A DNA stretch of 64,000 nt from Bacillus crepusculi (GTDB lineage Bacteria; Bacillota; Bacilli; Bacillales; Bacillaceae): NCBI RefSeq assembly GCF_014764715.1, contig NZ_JACXXE010000003.1:310001-374000 (forward strand), in the 5' to 3' direction. Shown here in pieces: positions 45,808 through 56,096 of the stretch. Made by a program: the position numbers and the translations under genes. Under the pieces are notes generated by a model. It made no database searches and had not been told where the DNA came from. It saw only the letters and a list, made by a program, of their open reading frames with translations. Position 1 is the stretch's first letter. Each line of letters begins with the position of its first letter.

Positions 45808-46781
45808 GATGCTGCCCCCTCTTCTTTCAGAAGCGTCTGCTTCAGTCCATTTAATTTTTTGGTCAAGGTCTCAGCATTCTTGAGTACCCGTATTCTAGCC
45901 ATATCGATTCCGTCATTGCTTAGGTCATAGACAACATGCCCGCTTTTGATTTGGTTGCTTTTGACGAGCTGTTCGCTAAATTGATAGACCACTTCATCGA
46001 CTTTTTTGACCATGGACGAAATCACTGCTTTTTCAGCTGTATAGTATTGATCGCTGTCTACACCAATGGCATATTTGCCCTGCGATTGCGCTTCTTTTAA
46101 TACACCGACACCCGTATAGCCAGCTGCGGCATATAAAACATCTGCTTTCTTTTTGATCATTTCTTTCGCTATTTTACCGCCTTTGCCTGCGTCACTAAAC
46201 GTACCTGCATAGGTGGATAAAATCTTGATTTTCGGATTCACTGATTTGGCGCCTTTTTGAAATCCTTTTTCAAAGCGATGGATGACATCTGCATCGACAC
46301 CACCAACAAATCCAATGACATCACTTTTCGTTGTCATGGCAGCAAGTGCTCCCGCTAAATAGCTGCCTTGCTCTTCTTTAAACGTCACAGAGGTCACATT
46401 TTTCAGCTCAGATACAGCATCGATGAGCAAGAACTGCTTCTTCGGATATTTTTTCGCGACTTTTTCTAAGTCTTCTTGCATACTGAAGCCTACACCGATG
46501 ATGAGGTCGTTGCCATCTTTTACGAGCTCTGTCAGCCCTTTTTCATATGTATCGGTTTCTGCAATTTCTCTATAATCAAATTCAATGCCAAGCCCGTCAC
46601 GCGCTTTTTCTAAACCTTTAAATGATGAATCGTTAAATGATTGATCACCAAGACCATCGTCTGTCAGCATCACGCCAATATGCTTCACATTCGTTTTCGG
46701 TGGTCCTTCCTGTTGATTGCTACATGCGGTGAGTACCATGAGCATGGCTGCCATCAGAAGTATTGACATCTTCACTTTCAT
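45804..46781 (-). CDS. BMP-family (PnrA/NupN-type) substrate-binding lipoprotein
   Basis: This is a 325-residue lipoprotein with lipobox LTAC (Cys20) and the BMP fold: [21 protein letters not shown] at the ligand-binding N-domain, [11 protein letters not shown], and [18 protein letters not shown]. Characterised members bind purine nucleosides for ABC uptake, but no permease or ATPase gene is nearby. It is coupled instead to a chemoreceptor gene. It is also a distant relative of Med at 22722-23684. The ATG at 46781 is 10 bases from AGGAG; the GTG three codons earlier is too close. Confidence 0.88.
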   Translation of the reverse strand: MKVKMSILLMAAMLMVLTACSNQQEGPPKTNVKHIGVMLTDDGLGDQSFNDSSFKGLEKARDGLGIEFDYREIAETDTYEKGLTELVKDGNDLIIGVGFSMQEDLEKVAKKYPKKQFLLIDAVSELKNVTSVTFKEEQGSYLAGALAAMTTKSDVIGFVGGVDADVIHRFEKGFQKGAKSVNPKIKILSTYAGTFSDAGKGGKIAKEMIKKKADVLYAAAGYTGVGVLKEAQSQGKYAIGVDSDQYYTAEKAVISSMVKKVDEVVYQFSEQLVKSNQIKSGHVVYDLSNDGIDMARIRVLKNAETLTKKLNGLKQTLLKEEGAAS

Positions 46782-46919
46782 CCAAAACACACTCCTTTTA
46801 TCATCCTTACTCCTTTTTTATCGGATTTGAGAGGTATTGTTTCAATGGTTAAAGTGAAGGTTTTCAGCTTTTTTCATGACTTTTTTCACTGAAAAAACCC
46901 ATAATTTATGACAAAAATA

Positions 46920-46945
46920 AAAAAGCGAGCAAATGCTCACTTTTT
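46920..46945 (-). terminator. Terminator of yitL
   Basis: AAGTGAGC/GCTCGCTT with loop ATTT is followed on the minus strand by TTTTTATT; the yitL stop codon is inside the stem. Confidence 0.7.
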
Positions 46946-47785
46946 CTCATACGTCCAGCCTTCTTCTTGGTAGACTAGATCATTTTTCATCAGATGACCT
47001 AATGCGCGTTTAAAGGCTGCCTTGCTCATTTGAAATCGTTCACGGATATCTTCTGGGTCACTTTTGTCCCAGTATGGCATAGCGCCATTTCTAGTTCTCA
47101 TATAGGTTAATATTTCTTCTGCATCGACAGATAACGCATCCTGTTTTCTAGGAAGCAATGAAACGTTCACGGTTCCATCCTCTTTCACCGCAATGACGCG
47201 GCCTGTCACTTCCGACCCTAATCTTGGTTCTTCCTTTCGTTCTGTGCGGTGGATAAATCCTCTCACCCCTGTATCTGTCAGCATAAAGGAGCCTGTCGCA
47301 ATTAAGCGATAAATTGTCCCAGTGATTTCTTTGTTCATTAAGGTTTCTGGCGCCTCAGTGAATAATTCACTGATGACATCCTCAGTAGCTGGCTTTGCGA
47401 ACATTCTGCCATAGCTTGTGACTTTCAGCATACAGTAGAGTTTGTCTCCTTTTTTCGGCCATGCTTCCTCAAAAGGCGGGAGGTGTTCTGTTGCAACAAG
47501 TGCATCCTTTGATAGCCCGACATCGACAAATGCGCCCATGTCTTCCACAACGTCTACGACTTCTACCCAGCCATATGTATGTGCATTAATTGTAGGTATT
47601 TTCATCGTAGCTGCTAGTCTTTCTTCATGATCTACATATAAATAGACCTCTACTTCATCCCTGTCATCAATATCCTCTGTCATCTCACTGCGATGCAACA
47701 GGACAGAATCTTCACCATCTGTTAAAAAGTAGCCGTACTCCATCTCGTTCTCTATTTGCAAGGTCAATTGCTCACCTGGTCCCAT
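46937..47785 (-). CDS. yitL: S1-domain RNA-binding protein YitL (CvfB family)
   Basis: This is a 282-residue protein with successive S1-like domains (YGWVEVVDVVEDMGAFVDVGLS near 70-92; GTIYRLIATGSFMLTD near 155) and a C-terminal winged helix (ERFQMSKAAFKRALGHLM). This is the CvfB architecture; S. aureus CvfB binds RNA and influences virulence genes. Here a role in RNA metabolism is likely but not defined. AAGGAAG precedes the ATG. Confidence 0.9.
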   Translation of the reverse strand: MGPGEQLTLQIENEMEYGYFLTDGEDSVLLHRSEMTEDIDDRDEVEVYLYVDHEERLAATMKIPTINAHTYGWVEVVDVVEDMGAFVDVGLSKDALVATEHLPPFEEAWPKKGDKLYCMLKVTSYGRMFAKPATEDVISELFTEAPETLMNKEITGTIYRLIATGSFMLTDTGVRGFIHRTERKEEPRLGSEVTGRVIAVKEDGTVNVSLLPRKQDALSVDAEEILTYMRTRNGAMPYWDKSDPEDIRERFQMSKAAFKRALGHLMKNDLVYQEEGWTYEKK

Positions 47786-48021
47786 GTTCTCTTCCTTCCT
47801 ATCTGCCCATAAAAGAGCGTTCGTTCATCTTTTGATTCACTTTATTCTACTATACTTCTCCTCGCATGAACATCTCTAGTTCTGTTAGCTAAAGTGGACA
47901 AACTGCATTCGAATTATACTGCAAACGGCTGAACTCTTTGATTGTCTACTCGATAAAGTTTCTTCTCCACCTGTTTGCATGATAAAATAGACGCAATATC
48001 TATACATGGAGGTCATGTGTT

Positions 48022-48513
48022 ATGGCAAAAGAAAGCTCATTTGATATTGTATCAAAGGTGGAACTGCCAGAGGTACAAAACGCCGTTCAAGCAGCGCTGA
48101 AAGAAATTAAAAACCGTTATGATTTTAAAGGAAGTAAAAGTGATATTTCTCTTGAAAAAGAAGAGCTCGTTCTCATCTCAGATGATGACTTCAAGCTTGA
48201 ACAGCTAAAAGATGTGCTTGTGACAAAGCTGATTAAAAGAAATGTTCCAACTAAAAACATCGATTACGGAAAAACCGAACATGCCCTAGGTGGTACAGTG
48301 CGCCAGCGTGCGAAGCTGATCAGCGGGATTGATCAAGACAATGCCAAAAAGATCAACGCACTCATTAAGCAATCCGGCATCAAAGTGAAGTCACAGTTCC
48401 AGGATGACCAAGTGCGTGTAACAGGGAAAAATAAAGATGATTTACAAGAGGTCATTTCTCTTATGCGCAAGGCTGATTTACCGATTGATGTCCAATTTAT
48501 CAATTTTCGATAA
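48022..48513 (+). CDS. yitK: YajQ-family nucleotide-binding protein YitK
   Basis: This is a 163-residue UPF0234/YajQ protein ([35 protein letters not shown]-terminal IDVQFINFR). The family has two ferredoxin-like halves and binds nucleic acid or nucleotides; some proteobacterial members bind cyclic-di-GMP. The role in Bacillus is unknown. TGGAGG precedes the ATG. The 236-base gap before it shows a TAAAATA -10-like string near 47985 and nothing else obvious. Confidence 0.93.
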   Translation: MAKESSFDIVSKVELPEVQNAVQAALKEIKNRYDFKGSKSDISLEKEELVLISDDDFKLEQLKDVLVTKLIKRNVPTKNIDYGKTEHALGGTVRQRAKLISGIDQDNAKKINALIKQSGIKVKSQFQDDQVRVTGKNKDDLQEVISLMRKADLPIDVQFINFR

Positions 48514-48594
48514 ATTTCAAATTTTCCATTGATTATTTCCGATTTTTTCGATACAGTTGATGGAAGTTCAATTCATTGACATGTTCATATCGCT

Positions 48595-48764
48595 TTCTTA
48601 TCAAGAGAGGCAGAGGGACTGGCCCTGTGAAGCCTCAGCAACCGGTGTAGTAGAAATGTATTTTCTATGACCAAGGTGCTAAATCCAGCAAGCAACTGCT
48701 TGGAAGATAAGGAGAAGAATTACGATACACCAAAAAGTCTTCTTCTTATCAGAAGGCTTTTTTT
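48595..48764 (+). promoter_or_regulatory. SAM-I riboswitch (S-box) with terminator
   Basis: The aptamer (about 48595-48712) begins CTTATCAAGAGAGGCAGAGG and includes GACTGGCCC, GCCTCAGCAACCGG and AAGGTGCTAAATCC, then closes with GGAAGATAAG. The terminator AGTCTTCT/AGAAGGCT plus T-run is at 48737-48764. The string TCTTCTTATC in it can instead pair with GATAAGGAGAAGA of the aptamer 3' side, forming the antiterminator. High SAM would terminate transcription before yitJ-metH. Confidence 0.96.
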
Positions 48765-48790
48765 GTTACATAAAAAGAAGGAGGAAACCA

Positions 48791-50632
48791 ATGGGCCTAT
48801 TACAAGACTTACAAAACCGCGTACTGATTGCTGACGGAGCAATGGGAACACTTTTATACTCTTACGGCATTGACCGCTGCTTTGAAGAATTAAATTTATC
48901 GAAAGAAGATGAAGTGAAACGAGTGCACGAGGCATATGTGCAGGCTGGAGCGGACATCATCCAGACGAACACGTACGGCGCGAATTATATCAAACTATCA
49001 CGCTACGGCTTAGAGGAAGAAACGAAACGCATCAATACAAAAGCAGTACAAATTGCAAAAGCAGCCGCTGGCTCAGCTTATGTACTCGGAACGATTGGTG
49101 GCATTCGAACGTTTAACAAAAATGCCTACTCTATTGACGAGATCAAACGAAGCTTTAGAGAGCAGCTGTACATTCTATTAAATGAAGAGCCTGACGGATT
49201 ATTGCTTGAAACGTATTATGACATGGAAGAGGCGAAGGCCGTTCTCGACATTGCACGCAAAGAAACAGCTCTCCCGATTGTCTTGAACGTCTCCATGCAC
49301 GAGCAAGGGGTTCTGCAGGATGGTACACCGCTGAAGGACAGTTTATCTGAATTATCCTCTCTTGGCGCTGATGTCGTTGGAATCAACTGCAGGCTGGGCC
49401 CTTATCATATGATTCAGGCACTCGAAGGTGTACCGATTTTAGAAAATTCTTATTTATCTGTCTACCCTAACAGCAGTCTCCCCTCTCTTGAAGAAGGCAG
49501 GCTCGTCTATGATACAGATAATGATTATTTTCGAAAAAGTGCGCTAGAGTTTAGAAATCAAGGTGCACGCATTATCGGCGGCTGCTGCGGAACGACGCCT
49601 CAGCATATTAGCGCAATGGCTGAAGCTGTGAAAGGATTAGCACCGATTACTGAAAAAGAAGTGAAAGTTTTAAAAGAGGAAATGATGTCGATCCAAGATC
49701 AGCGTACTGAACCGGGACTTGACGAGCTGGCTGCGAAAAAACGTACGATTATCGTAGAGCTTGATCCTCCGAAGAAGCTGAACTTTGAAAAATTTCTCGT
49801 CGCTGCGAATGAATTAAAAAGTGCAGGCATTGATGCCTTAACGTTAGCCGATAATTCTCTTGCGACCCCGCGCATTAGCAATGTGGCTTGCGGCGCATTA
49901 TTGAAACAGCAGCTTGATATGCGTTCACTCGTCCATATCACATGCCGCGATCGTAATTTGATTGGGCTGCAATCCCATTTGATGGGGCTCGATACACTCG
50001 GGTTAACCGATATTTTAGCGATCACAGGCGATCCGTCTAAAATTGGGGACTTCCCAGGTGCAACGTCTGTGTATGATTTAACCTCCTTTGATTTGATCCG
50101 TCTCATCAAACAGTTTAACGAAGGCCTTTCTTTCTCCGGGAAGCCACTTGGCAAAAAGACCAATTTTTCAGTGGCTGGCGCGTTTAATCCAAATGTGCGT
50201 CATATTGATAAAGCGGTCAAACGTCTTGAGAAAAAAATAGAATACGGCGCTGATTATTTCATCTCGCAGCCTGTTTATTCAGAGGAACAGCTTGTGAAAA
50301 TTCATGAGGAAAGCCGTCATTTGGATAAACCGATTTATATCGGTATTATGCCGCTGACAAGCAGCCGAAATGCAGAGTTTATTCATCATGAAATTCCAGG
50401 CATCAAATTATCTGATTCCATTCGTGACATTATGGCCAAGGCTGGCGAGGATAAGGAAAAGCAGCGAGCAGAAGGCTTAGCCATTGCCCGCTCTTTATTA
50501 GATACAGCCTGTGAATTGTTTAATGGCATTTATTTAATTACCCCTTTCCTTCGATCAGATTTAACAGCAGAGCTGACCACCTACATCCATCAGAAAGAAA
50601 AGGAGTCAAACATCCATGTCAACTATCACTGA
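48791..50632 (+). CDS. yitJ: Bifunctional homocysteine S-methyltransferase / methylene-THF reductase
   Basis: This is a 613-residue two-domain enzyme. The N-terminal homocysteine methyltransferase domain (about 1-310) has the zinc-site GGCCGTTP near residue 263 and an upstream GINCRLGP cysteine. The C-terminal MTHFR domain (about 330-605) reduces methylene-THF to methyl-THF. The SAM-I riboswitch directly upstream agrees with a role in methionine supply. The end overlaps the metH start by 17 bases. The MTHFR product is the methyl donor for MetH, so the pair forms a complete unit. Confidence 0.95.
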   Translation: MGLLQDLQNRVLIADGAMGTLLYSYGIDRCFEELNLSKEDEVKRVHEAYVQAGADIIQTNTYGANYIKLSRYGLEEETKRINTKAVQIAKAAAGSAYVLGTIGGIRTFNKNAYSIDEIKRSFREQLYILLNEEPDGLLLETYYDMEEAKAVLDIARKETALPIVLNVSMHEQGVLQDGTPLKDSLSELSSLGADVVGINCRLGPYHMIQALEGVPILENSYLSVYPNSSLPSLEEGRLVYDTDNDYFRKSALEFRNQGARIIGGCCGTTPQHISAMAEAVKGLAPITEKEVKVLKEEMMSIQDQRTEPGLDELAAKKRTIIVELDPPKKLNFEKFLVAANELKSAGIDALTLADNSLATPRISNVACGALLKQQLDMRSLVHITCRDRNLIGLQSHLMGLDTLGLTDILAITGDPSKIGDFPGATSVYDLTSFDLIRLIKQFNEGLSFSGKPLGKKTNFSVAGAFNPNVRHIDKAVKRLEKKIEYGADYFISQPVYSEEQLVKIHEESRHLDKPIYIGIMPLTSSRNAEFIHHEIPGIKLSDSIRDIMAKAGEDKEKQRAEGLAIARSLLDTACELFNGIYLITPFLRSDLTAELTTYIHQKEKESNIHVNYH

Positions 50633-53600
50633 ACAACTTAAGAAACGCATCCTCGTCCTTGATGGCGCGATGGGTACAATGATACAAAATGCCAATCTCA
50701 CAGCAGAGGACTTTGGGGGAGAAGAGTACGAGGGCTGTAACGAGTATTTGAATGTGACAGCCCCTCACATCATCTCCGCGATCCACAGAGAATATCTTGA
50801 GGCAAGTGCCGATCTCATTGAAACGAATACGTTCGGGGCTACAAAGCTCGTCCTGGATGAATACGGGCTTGGCCACCTTGCCTATGAACTCAATGTACGA
50901 GCTGCACAGCTAGCAAAGGACGCGGCTGACCGTTTCTCAACACCTGAGTGGCCTAGGTTTGTTGTAGGCGCGATGGGGCCTACAACAAAAACATTATCTG
51001 TAACAGGCGGCACAACCTTTGAAGAGCTCGTCAGAAACTATGAAGAGCAGGCCCGCGCACTCATTGATGGAAAATGTGATGCCCTTCTTTTAGAAACAAG
51101 CCAGGATATGCTGAATGTAAAAGCTGGGTTCAAAGGCATTCAGGAAGCCTTTATCGCAACCGGCACCCAATTACCACTGATGGTCTCAGGTACGATTGAA
51201 CCGATGGGCACCACCCTTGCTGGTCAGGATATTGAAGCCTTTTATATCTCTCTTGAGCATATGAAACCAATCAGTGTCGGCCTTAACTGTGCCACTGGTC
51301 CAGAATTTATGACAGACCATATCCGCACGCTCTCCTCCATCGCAAAGTCAGCGGTTAGCTGCTACCCGAATGCTGGTCTCCCAGATGAAGAAGGTCAATA
51401 TCATGAATCCCCTGCTTCACTTGCTAAAAAAATTGCCGCCTTTGCCAAGGAAGGCTGGGTAAATATCGTCGGGGGCTGCTGCGGGACAACACCTGCGCAT
51501 ATTCAGGCATTGTCTGATGAAATGCGCTCACTTCAGCCGCGTCAATTCGCTCACGAATCGTCGCAGCATACCGTATCTGGAATTGAGCCTCTTATATATG
51601 AGGAATCAATGCGTCCTCTTTTTGTAGGCGAACGAACCAATGTCATTGGTTCTCGCAAATTCAAACGACTCATTGCGGAACAAAAGTTTGAAGAGGCCGC
51701 AGAAGTAGCTCGTGCTCAGGTGAAAAATGGCGCTCACGTGATTGATGTGTGTCTAGCCGATCCAGACCGTGACGAGACAGCGGACATGGAAGGCTTTTTA
51801 CAAGAAGCCACGAAAAAGGTCAAAGCCCCTTTTGTCATTGATTCAACGGATAAACACGTGATTGAAAAGGCGCTCACGTATTCTCAAGGGAAAGCCATCA
51901 TCAATTCTATTAACCTCGAGGATGGAGAAGAGCGGTTTGAAGAGATTCTCCCGCTGGTAAAGCTATATGGCGGCGCACTTGTTGTTGGCACGATTGATGA
52001 AATAGGGATGGCCGTGACAGCAGAACGAAAGCTCGACATTGCCGTACGGTCTCATGATCTATTGACAAAGAAATATGGAATTCCCGCAAGTGACATTATT
52101 TTCGACCCACTTGTCTTCCCAGTAGGCACTGGGGACGAGCAATATATTGGCGCCGCCGAAGAAACGATCAAAGGCATCAAAATGATCAAGGAAACTCTAC
52201 CTGAATGCCTCACCATTTTAGGCATCAGCAACGTATCCTTCGGACTTCCGCCTGTTGGCAGAGAAATCTTAAATGCCGTCTATTTGTATCACTGCGTCCA
52301 AGCAGGACTTGACTACGCCATCGTGAATACGGAAAAGCTTGAACGCTTCGCCTCTATTCCAAAGGAAGAAATCAAGCTAGCTGAAACCTTGCTCTATGAA
52401 ACAAATGATCAAACACTTGCCGAATTCACCCAATTTTACCGCGGCAAAAAGAAAACGGAGAAAAAACCAAAGGTCTCCTTATCACTAGATGAAAGACTGG
52501 CGCTCTACGTCGTCGAAGGAACAAAAGAAGGTCTCATCGACGATCTATCCCTTGCTTTAGAGCAATTTGAATCGCCGCTTCATATCATCAATGGTCCATT
52601 AATGCAGGGAATGGCTGAGGTTGGACGGCTTTTTAACCAAAACGAACTGATTGTGGCTGAAGTGCTTCAATCAGCCGAGGTGATGAAAGCATCTGTTTCG
52701 TATCTTGAGCAATATATGGAAAAACAGCATGCAAGCGGGAAAGGAAAAATTCTACTTGCGACCGTAAAAGGAGATGTCCATGATATCGGGAAAAACCTTG
52801 TCGACATCATTTTGAGCAATAATGGCTTTCAGGTAGTTGACCTCGGTATCAAGGTGACACCTCAAACATTGATCGAGGCTGTGCAAAAGGAAAAACCAGA
52901 TATGATTGGATTATCAGGATTACTTGTGAAGTCCGCACAGCAAATGGTACTAACCGCTCAAGATTTACAAAAAGCGAATATTTCCGTTCCCATTTTGGTC
53001 GGCGGTGCGGCACTTTCTCGAAAATTTACGAAAACGAAAATTTCGCCTCACTATGATGGGCCTGTTCTTTATGCCAAGGATGCCATGGACGGCTTGTCAT
53101 TAGCTAATGAGTTAAAAGCGAACCCACTTCAATTTCAAACAAAGCCCGCAGAAGAGCAAGCAGGACTTAAAAAGGAGAAAGAAGTGAAGCAGCCAAAAGC
53201 TGTCATTGAATTACTAGAAAAACGTGCGACACTCCCGCAGGCTCCGGTGTTTACGCCAGAAAATACAGCACGCCATTATGTAAGGGACATTGACTTGCAT
53301 CATATTATGCCTTATGTGAATGAACAAATGCTCATTGGTCATCATCTCGGCTTAAAAGGAAAGGTCAAAGCATTATTAGGTGAACAGCATCCAAAAGCAC
53401 TGGAGTTAAAACAGCTTGTCACAGACCTTCTACAGGAAGGCAAAGAGAAAAAATGGTTTGCGCCTGCCTTTGTGTATCAATTCTTTCCTGCCAGTTCAAA
53501 CGGAAATGATCTGCATATTTATGATCCAGAAGCACCTGACCGCATCATTGAAACGTTCCAATTCCCAAGACAGGAAAAGCTTCCGTACCGATCCATTTCT

Positions 53601-54044
53601 GATTATGTGCGAAAAAGCGACGAGAAGGAGACAGATTATATTGCCTTATTTGCCGTTACAGCCGGTGCGCGTATACGTGAAGTGGCGCAGCAATTTAAGC
53701 AAGAAGGTGATTATTTAAAAATGCATGCTGTCCAGGCTCTGGCGCTTGAGCTTGCAGAAGGATTAGCTGAAAGAACTCACCAAGTGATTCGTGACAAATG
53801 GGGCTTCCCTGACCCAGTCGATTTCACAATGGAAAAACGATTCCAAGCGAAATATCAAGGGCAGCGCTATTCCTTTGGTTACCCAGCGTGTCCAAATCTT
53901 GAAGACCAAGAAAAGCTATTCAAGCTGCTTCAGCCTGAAAAAATCGGCATCCATCTGACAGAAGGGTACATGATGGAACCTGAAGCATCTGTTTCAGCAA
54001 TCGTCGTTTCTCATCCTGAAGCTCGATATTTTAATGTTCATTGA
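50616..54044 (+). CDS. metH: Cobalamin-dependent methionine synthase
   Basis: This enzyme transfers methyl from methyl-THF to homocysteine via cobalamin. The 1142-residue protein shows four modules: homocysteine-binding (about 1-320, with GGCCGTTP), pterin-binding (about 330-610), B12 cap and Rossmann domain with DVHDIGKNL near 720, and C-terminal SAM-activation domain (about 900-1140). It is full length. B. subtilis relies on B12-independent MetE, so this is a real metabolic difference. It overlaps yitJ by 17 bases and shares its riboswitch. AAAGGAG precedes the ATG. Confidence 0.96.
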   Translation: MSTITEQLKKRILVLDGAMGTMIQNANLTAEDFGGEEYEGCNEYLNVTAPHIISAIHREYLEASADLIETNTFGATKLVLDEYGLGHLAYELNVRAAQLAKDAADRFSTPEWPRFVVGAMGPTTKTLSVTGGTTFEELVRNYEEQARALIDGKCDALLLETSQDMLNVKAGFKGIQEAFIATGTQLPLMVSGTIEPMGTTLAGQDIEAFYISLEHMKPISVGLNCATGPEFMTDHIRTLSSIAKSAVSCYPNAGLPDEEGQYHESPASLAKKIAAFAKEGWVNIVGGCCGTTPAHIQALSDEMRSLQPRQFAHESSQHTVSGIEPLIYEESMRPLFVGERTNVIGSRKFKRLIAEQKFEEAAEVARAQVKNGAHVIDVCLADPDRDETADMEGFLQEATKKVKAPFVIDSTDKHVIEKALTYSQGKAIINSINLEDGEERFEEILPLVKLYGGALVVGTIDEIGMAVTAERKLDIAVRSHDLLTKKYGIPASDIIFDPLVFPVGTGDEQYIGAAEETIKGIKMIKETLPECLTILGISNVSFGLPPVGREILNAVYLYHCVQAGLDYAIVNTEKLERFASIPKEEIKLAETLLYETNDQTLAEFTQFYRGKKKTEKKPKVSLSLDERLALYVVEGTKEGLIDDLSLALEQFESPLHIINGPLMQGMAEVGRLFNQNELIVAEVLQSAEVMKASVSYLEQYMEKQHASGKGKILLATVKGDVHDIGKNLVDIILSNNGFQVVDLGIKVTPQTLIEAVQKEKPDMIGLSGLLVKSAQQMVLTAQDLQKANISVPILVGGAALSRKFTKTKISPHYDGPVLYAKDAMDGLSLANELKANPLQFQTKPAEEQAGLKKEKEVKQPKAVIELLEKRATLPQAPVFTPENTARHYVRDIDLHHIMPYVNEQMLIGHHLGLKGKVKALLGEQHPKALELKQLVTDLLQEGKEKKWFAPAFVYQFFPASSNGNDLHIYDPEAPDRIIETFQFPRQEKLPYRSISDYVRKSDEKETDYIALFAVTAGARIREVAQQFKQEGDYLKMHAVQALALELAEGLAERTHQVIRDKWGFPDPVDFTMEKRFQAKYQGQRYSFGYPACPNLEDQEKLFKLLQPEKIGIHLTEGYMMEPEASVSAIVVSHPEARYFNVH

Positions 54045-54045
54045 T

Positions 54046-54078
54046 GCAGAACCTCCGTGATTGGAGGTTCTTTTTTAA
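54046..54078 (+). terminator. Terminator of yitJ-metH
   Basis: AGAACCTCC/GGAGGTTCT with a 6-base loop and a T-run. Confidence 0.88.
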
Positions 54079-54162
54079 TAAAATTGGGAAAAATAGAAAA
54101 CTTTTACTCATTTTTACCGATATTACAAATGAAAGCTATTTATTTAAAAGGAGATGTTTGTC

Positions 54163-55098
54163 ATGTTCAAAAAGAAAATGGGGATTTTACTGCTTACCGG
54201 CCTCTTCATTGCTACCCCTCTCTTCCAATCACCTGCACAAGCAAGTGAAGCATCTACGAAACAAACAAAATATTATACAGAAGAATTGGAGCACCTGTAT
54301 CCAGACAGTGATTATGCCAACAATGATACGATGGAAAAAGCTCAATTCTTACAGCATTCCCTTCATCTGAATAAAACGTATTTATATCATGAGGGTAGTA
54401 TTTCTTCTATGGATGACATTGATTTTTACCGTTTCACCAGCTCCAAATTTGATGGAGCAGATGGCCGCTTTTCTATTAAACTTGTGAATGTGAAATCTGG
54501 AAATGATTTTGACCTCTATCTTTACAATAAGAACGGAACACTAGTGTCTTCCTCTGTGCGGACATACAATCAAAACGAGATCATTCATATGCCGAAAATT
54601 GCCGCCAGTACGGATTATTACTTAGCGGTTAAGCCTAAACAATTACTAAATGAAGAAGATAAAATGTACCGTATTGTCTTTGACAAAAGCATTGAAAAAG
54701 GAACCCTTAAACGATACGGATCTCCTGCCACTCTCAACAGCTTCAATGAAGCCGGTTCTCCAAATTCTTCTTTTGATTTAACCAGCTTACCGCAGGATGC
54801 CGTCGTAACTGGCGTTTCATTAGAAGCTGATAAAGGCAGTACAAACGCATACAATCATGTCTTCACCGTTTCTTCCTTAAAAGGCGGATCAGTGAACGTA
54901 CCTTGGAACGGACAAAAAGTGGACATCTCTTCCTATAAAACAAGTCAGGTTCCAGCAAAAGACCGCTTTTTTGTGTCTTTCAATGCAACAGAGGTCCCTC
55001 AGCTTGTCGGTGGACGACTAATCAAAGTAGGCGTAGTGTCGATTAAAAACTTGCAGCTCACCTTTGACTATGAATACAACCGTGACCTGAATTATTAA
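54163..55098 (+). CDS. Secreted protein with a PPC-like beta domain
   Basis: This is a 311-residue exported protein. Residues 1-27 form a Sec signal peptide (MFKKKMGILLL, cleavage after AQA). Residues about 60-150 resemble a bacterial pre-peptidase C-terminal (PPC) domain (MDDIDFYRF; GNDFDLYLYNKNG; TDYYLAVKP). The remaining C-terminal part is beta-rich and not recognised. PPC domains usually hang on secreted proteases; here there is no catalytic domain. The ATG at 54163 is nine bases from AAAGGAG; the ATG three codons earlier touches that site. It has no operon partner. Confidence 0.8.
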   Translation: MFKKKMGILLLTGLFIATPLFQSPAQASEASTKQTKYYTEELEHLYPDSDYANNDTMEKAQFLQHSLHLNKTYLYHEGSISSMDDIDFYRFTSSKFDGADGRFSIKLVNVKSGNDFDLYLYNKNGTLVSSSVRTYNQNEIIHMPKIAASTDYYLAVKPKQLLNEEDKMYRIVFDKSIEKGTLKRYGSPATLNSFNEAGSPNSSFDLTSLPQDAVVTGVSLEADKGSTNAYNHVFTVSSLKGGSVNVPWNGQKVDISSYKTSQVPAKDRFFVSFNATEVPQLVGGRLIKVGVVSIKNLQLTFDYEYNRDLNY

Positions 55099-55195
55099 GA
55101 TGACAAAAGGAAAAGGATCTCCCTTTTCCTTTTTCATATGCCTTCTTATGGTACGATACATATAGATGAATTCAGCTAAGAAGGAGTTGCGTGTA

Positions 55196-56053
55196 TTGGC
55201 TAACGTTGTTCAACGAACATTAACACTTGATGACATACCAGATTTGATCGCATTGTCAAAAGAGGTAGACTGGCCTGATTATCATGCGGAAGAGCTCTCA
55301 TCTCTTTTAACAAACGGATATTTTACAGGTTTTACAACAACTGATGGACAAGTGATCTCATGTGCAGGTCTTTTCCAATATGACAGGATCGCATCAATTG
55401 GTGCTGTCATTGTATCTGAGACACATCGCGGCTTAGGTCTTGCACGGAAAATGATTGACACCTTGCTTCATCAAAGTGATCAGAGCATTCCTGTCGTTTT
55501 AACTGCTACTGCACAGGGGCAGCCAGTTTACGAAAAGATCGGGTTTCACACAGCCGGTTACATTCATACATACAAAGCACAGAAAACGAATCCCTTAGCT
55601 CTTCGCGTGTCAGATGAGATTCAGCTTTCTCCTGCTGATGAAACGCACCTTTCATCCATTGAGGCACTTGACGAAAAAGGTGCAGGCACCAATCGATCAA
55701 GCTTTTTAAAAAACCGGATGAGCCGGGCAGCCTTCCGTTTTATCGCAAAGAATGAATGTCACGAAACAATCGGCTTTGCGTTTGGCGTTGAAACGCCAGC
55801 TAATCTGATGATTGGACCTCTTGTAGCAAACGATGAACTTACGGCTCTCTCGCTCATCCGTTCGCTTATCTCGTCTTATTCAGGCGCGATTCGTTTAGAT
55901 ATGCAGGAGGAAACAGCTGAGCGTCTGCATGCATCACTTATAGAAGCAGGATTTACGAAAACAAACAAAGCACATTTTATGATGATTCGCGGACAAGAAA
56001 AGCAGAACGATCCAGCACTTCTCTATTTCCTTGCCTCTCAAGCATTTTCTTAA
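55196..56053 (+). CDS. GNAT acetyltransferase with two GNAT-like halves
   Basis: This is a 285-residue protein. The N-terminal half is a complete GNAT domain with acetyl-CoA loop HRGLGLARKM near residues 82-91 and a C-terminal YEKIGF motif. The second half resembles a degenerate GNAT domain without that loop. The substrate is unknown. The start chosen is TTG at 55196, nine bases after AAGAAGGAG. The ATG at 55166 has no ribosome-binding site. Confidence 0.8.
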   Translation: MANVVQRTLTLDDIPDLIALSKEVDWPDYHAEELSSLLTNGYFTGFTTTDGQVISCAGLFQYDRIASIGAVIVSETHRGLGLARKMIDTLLHQSDQSIPVVLTATAQGQPVYEKIGFHTAGYIHTYKAQKTNPLALRVSDEIQLSPADETHLSSIEALDEKGAGTNRSSFLKNRMSRAAFRFIAKNECHETIGFAFGVETPANLMIGPLVANDELTALSLIRSLISSYSGAIRLDMQEETAERLHASLIEAGFTKTNKAHFMMIRGQEKQNDPALLYFLASQAFS

Positions 56054-56060
56054 AAAAACA

Positions 56061-56093
56061 AAAAGCTGTAGACGCTTGATGTCTACAGCTTTT
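56061..56093. terminator. Bidirectional terminator between the GNAT gene and the siderophore operon
   Basis: AAAAGCTGTAGAC / GTCTACAGCTTTT, a 13-bp stem with a 7-base loop. Confidence 0.9.
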
Positions 56094-56096
56094 CTA

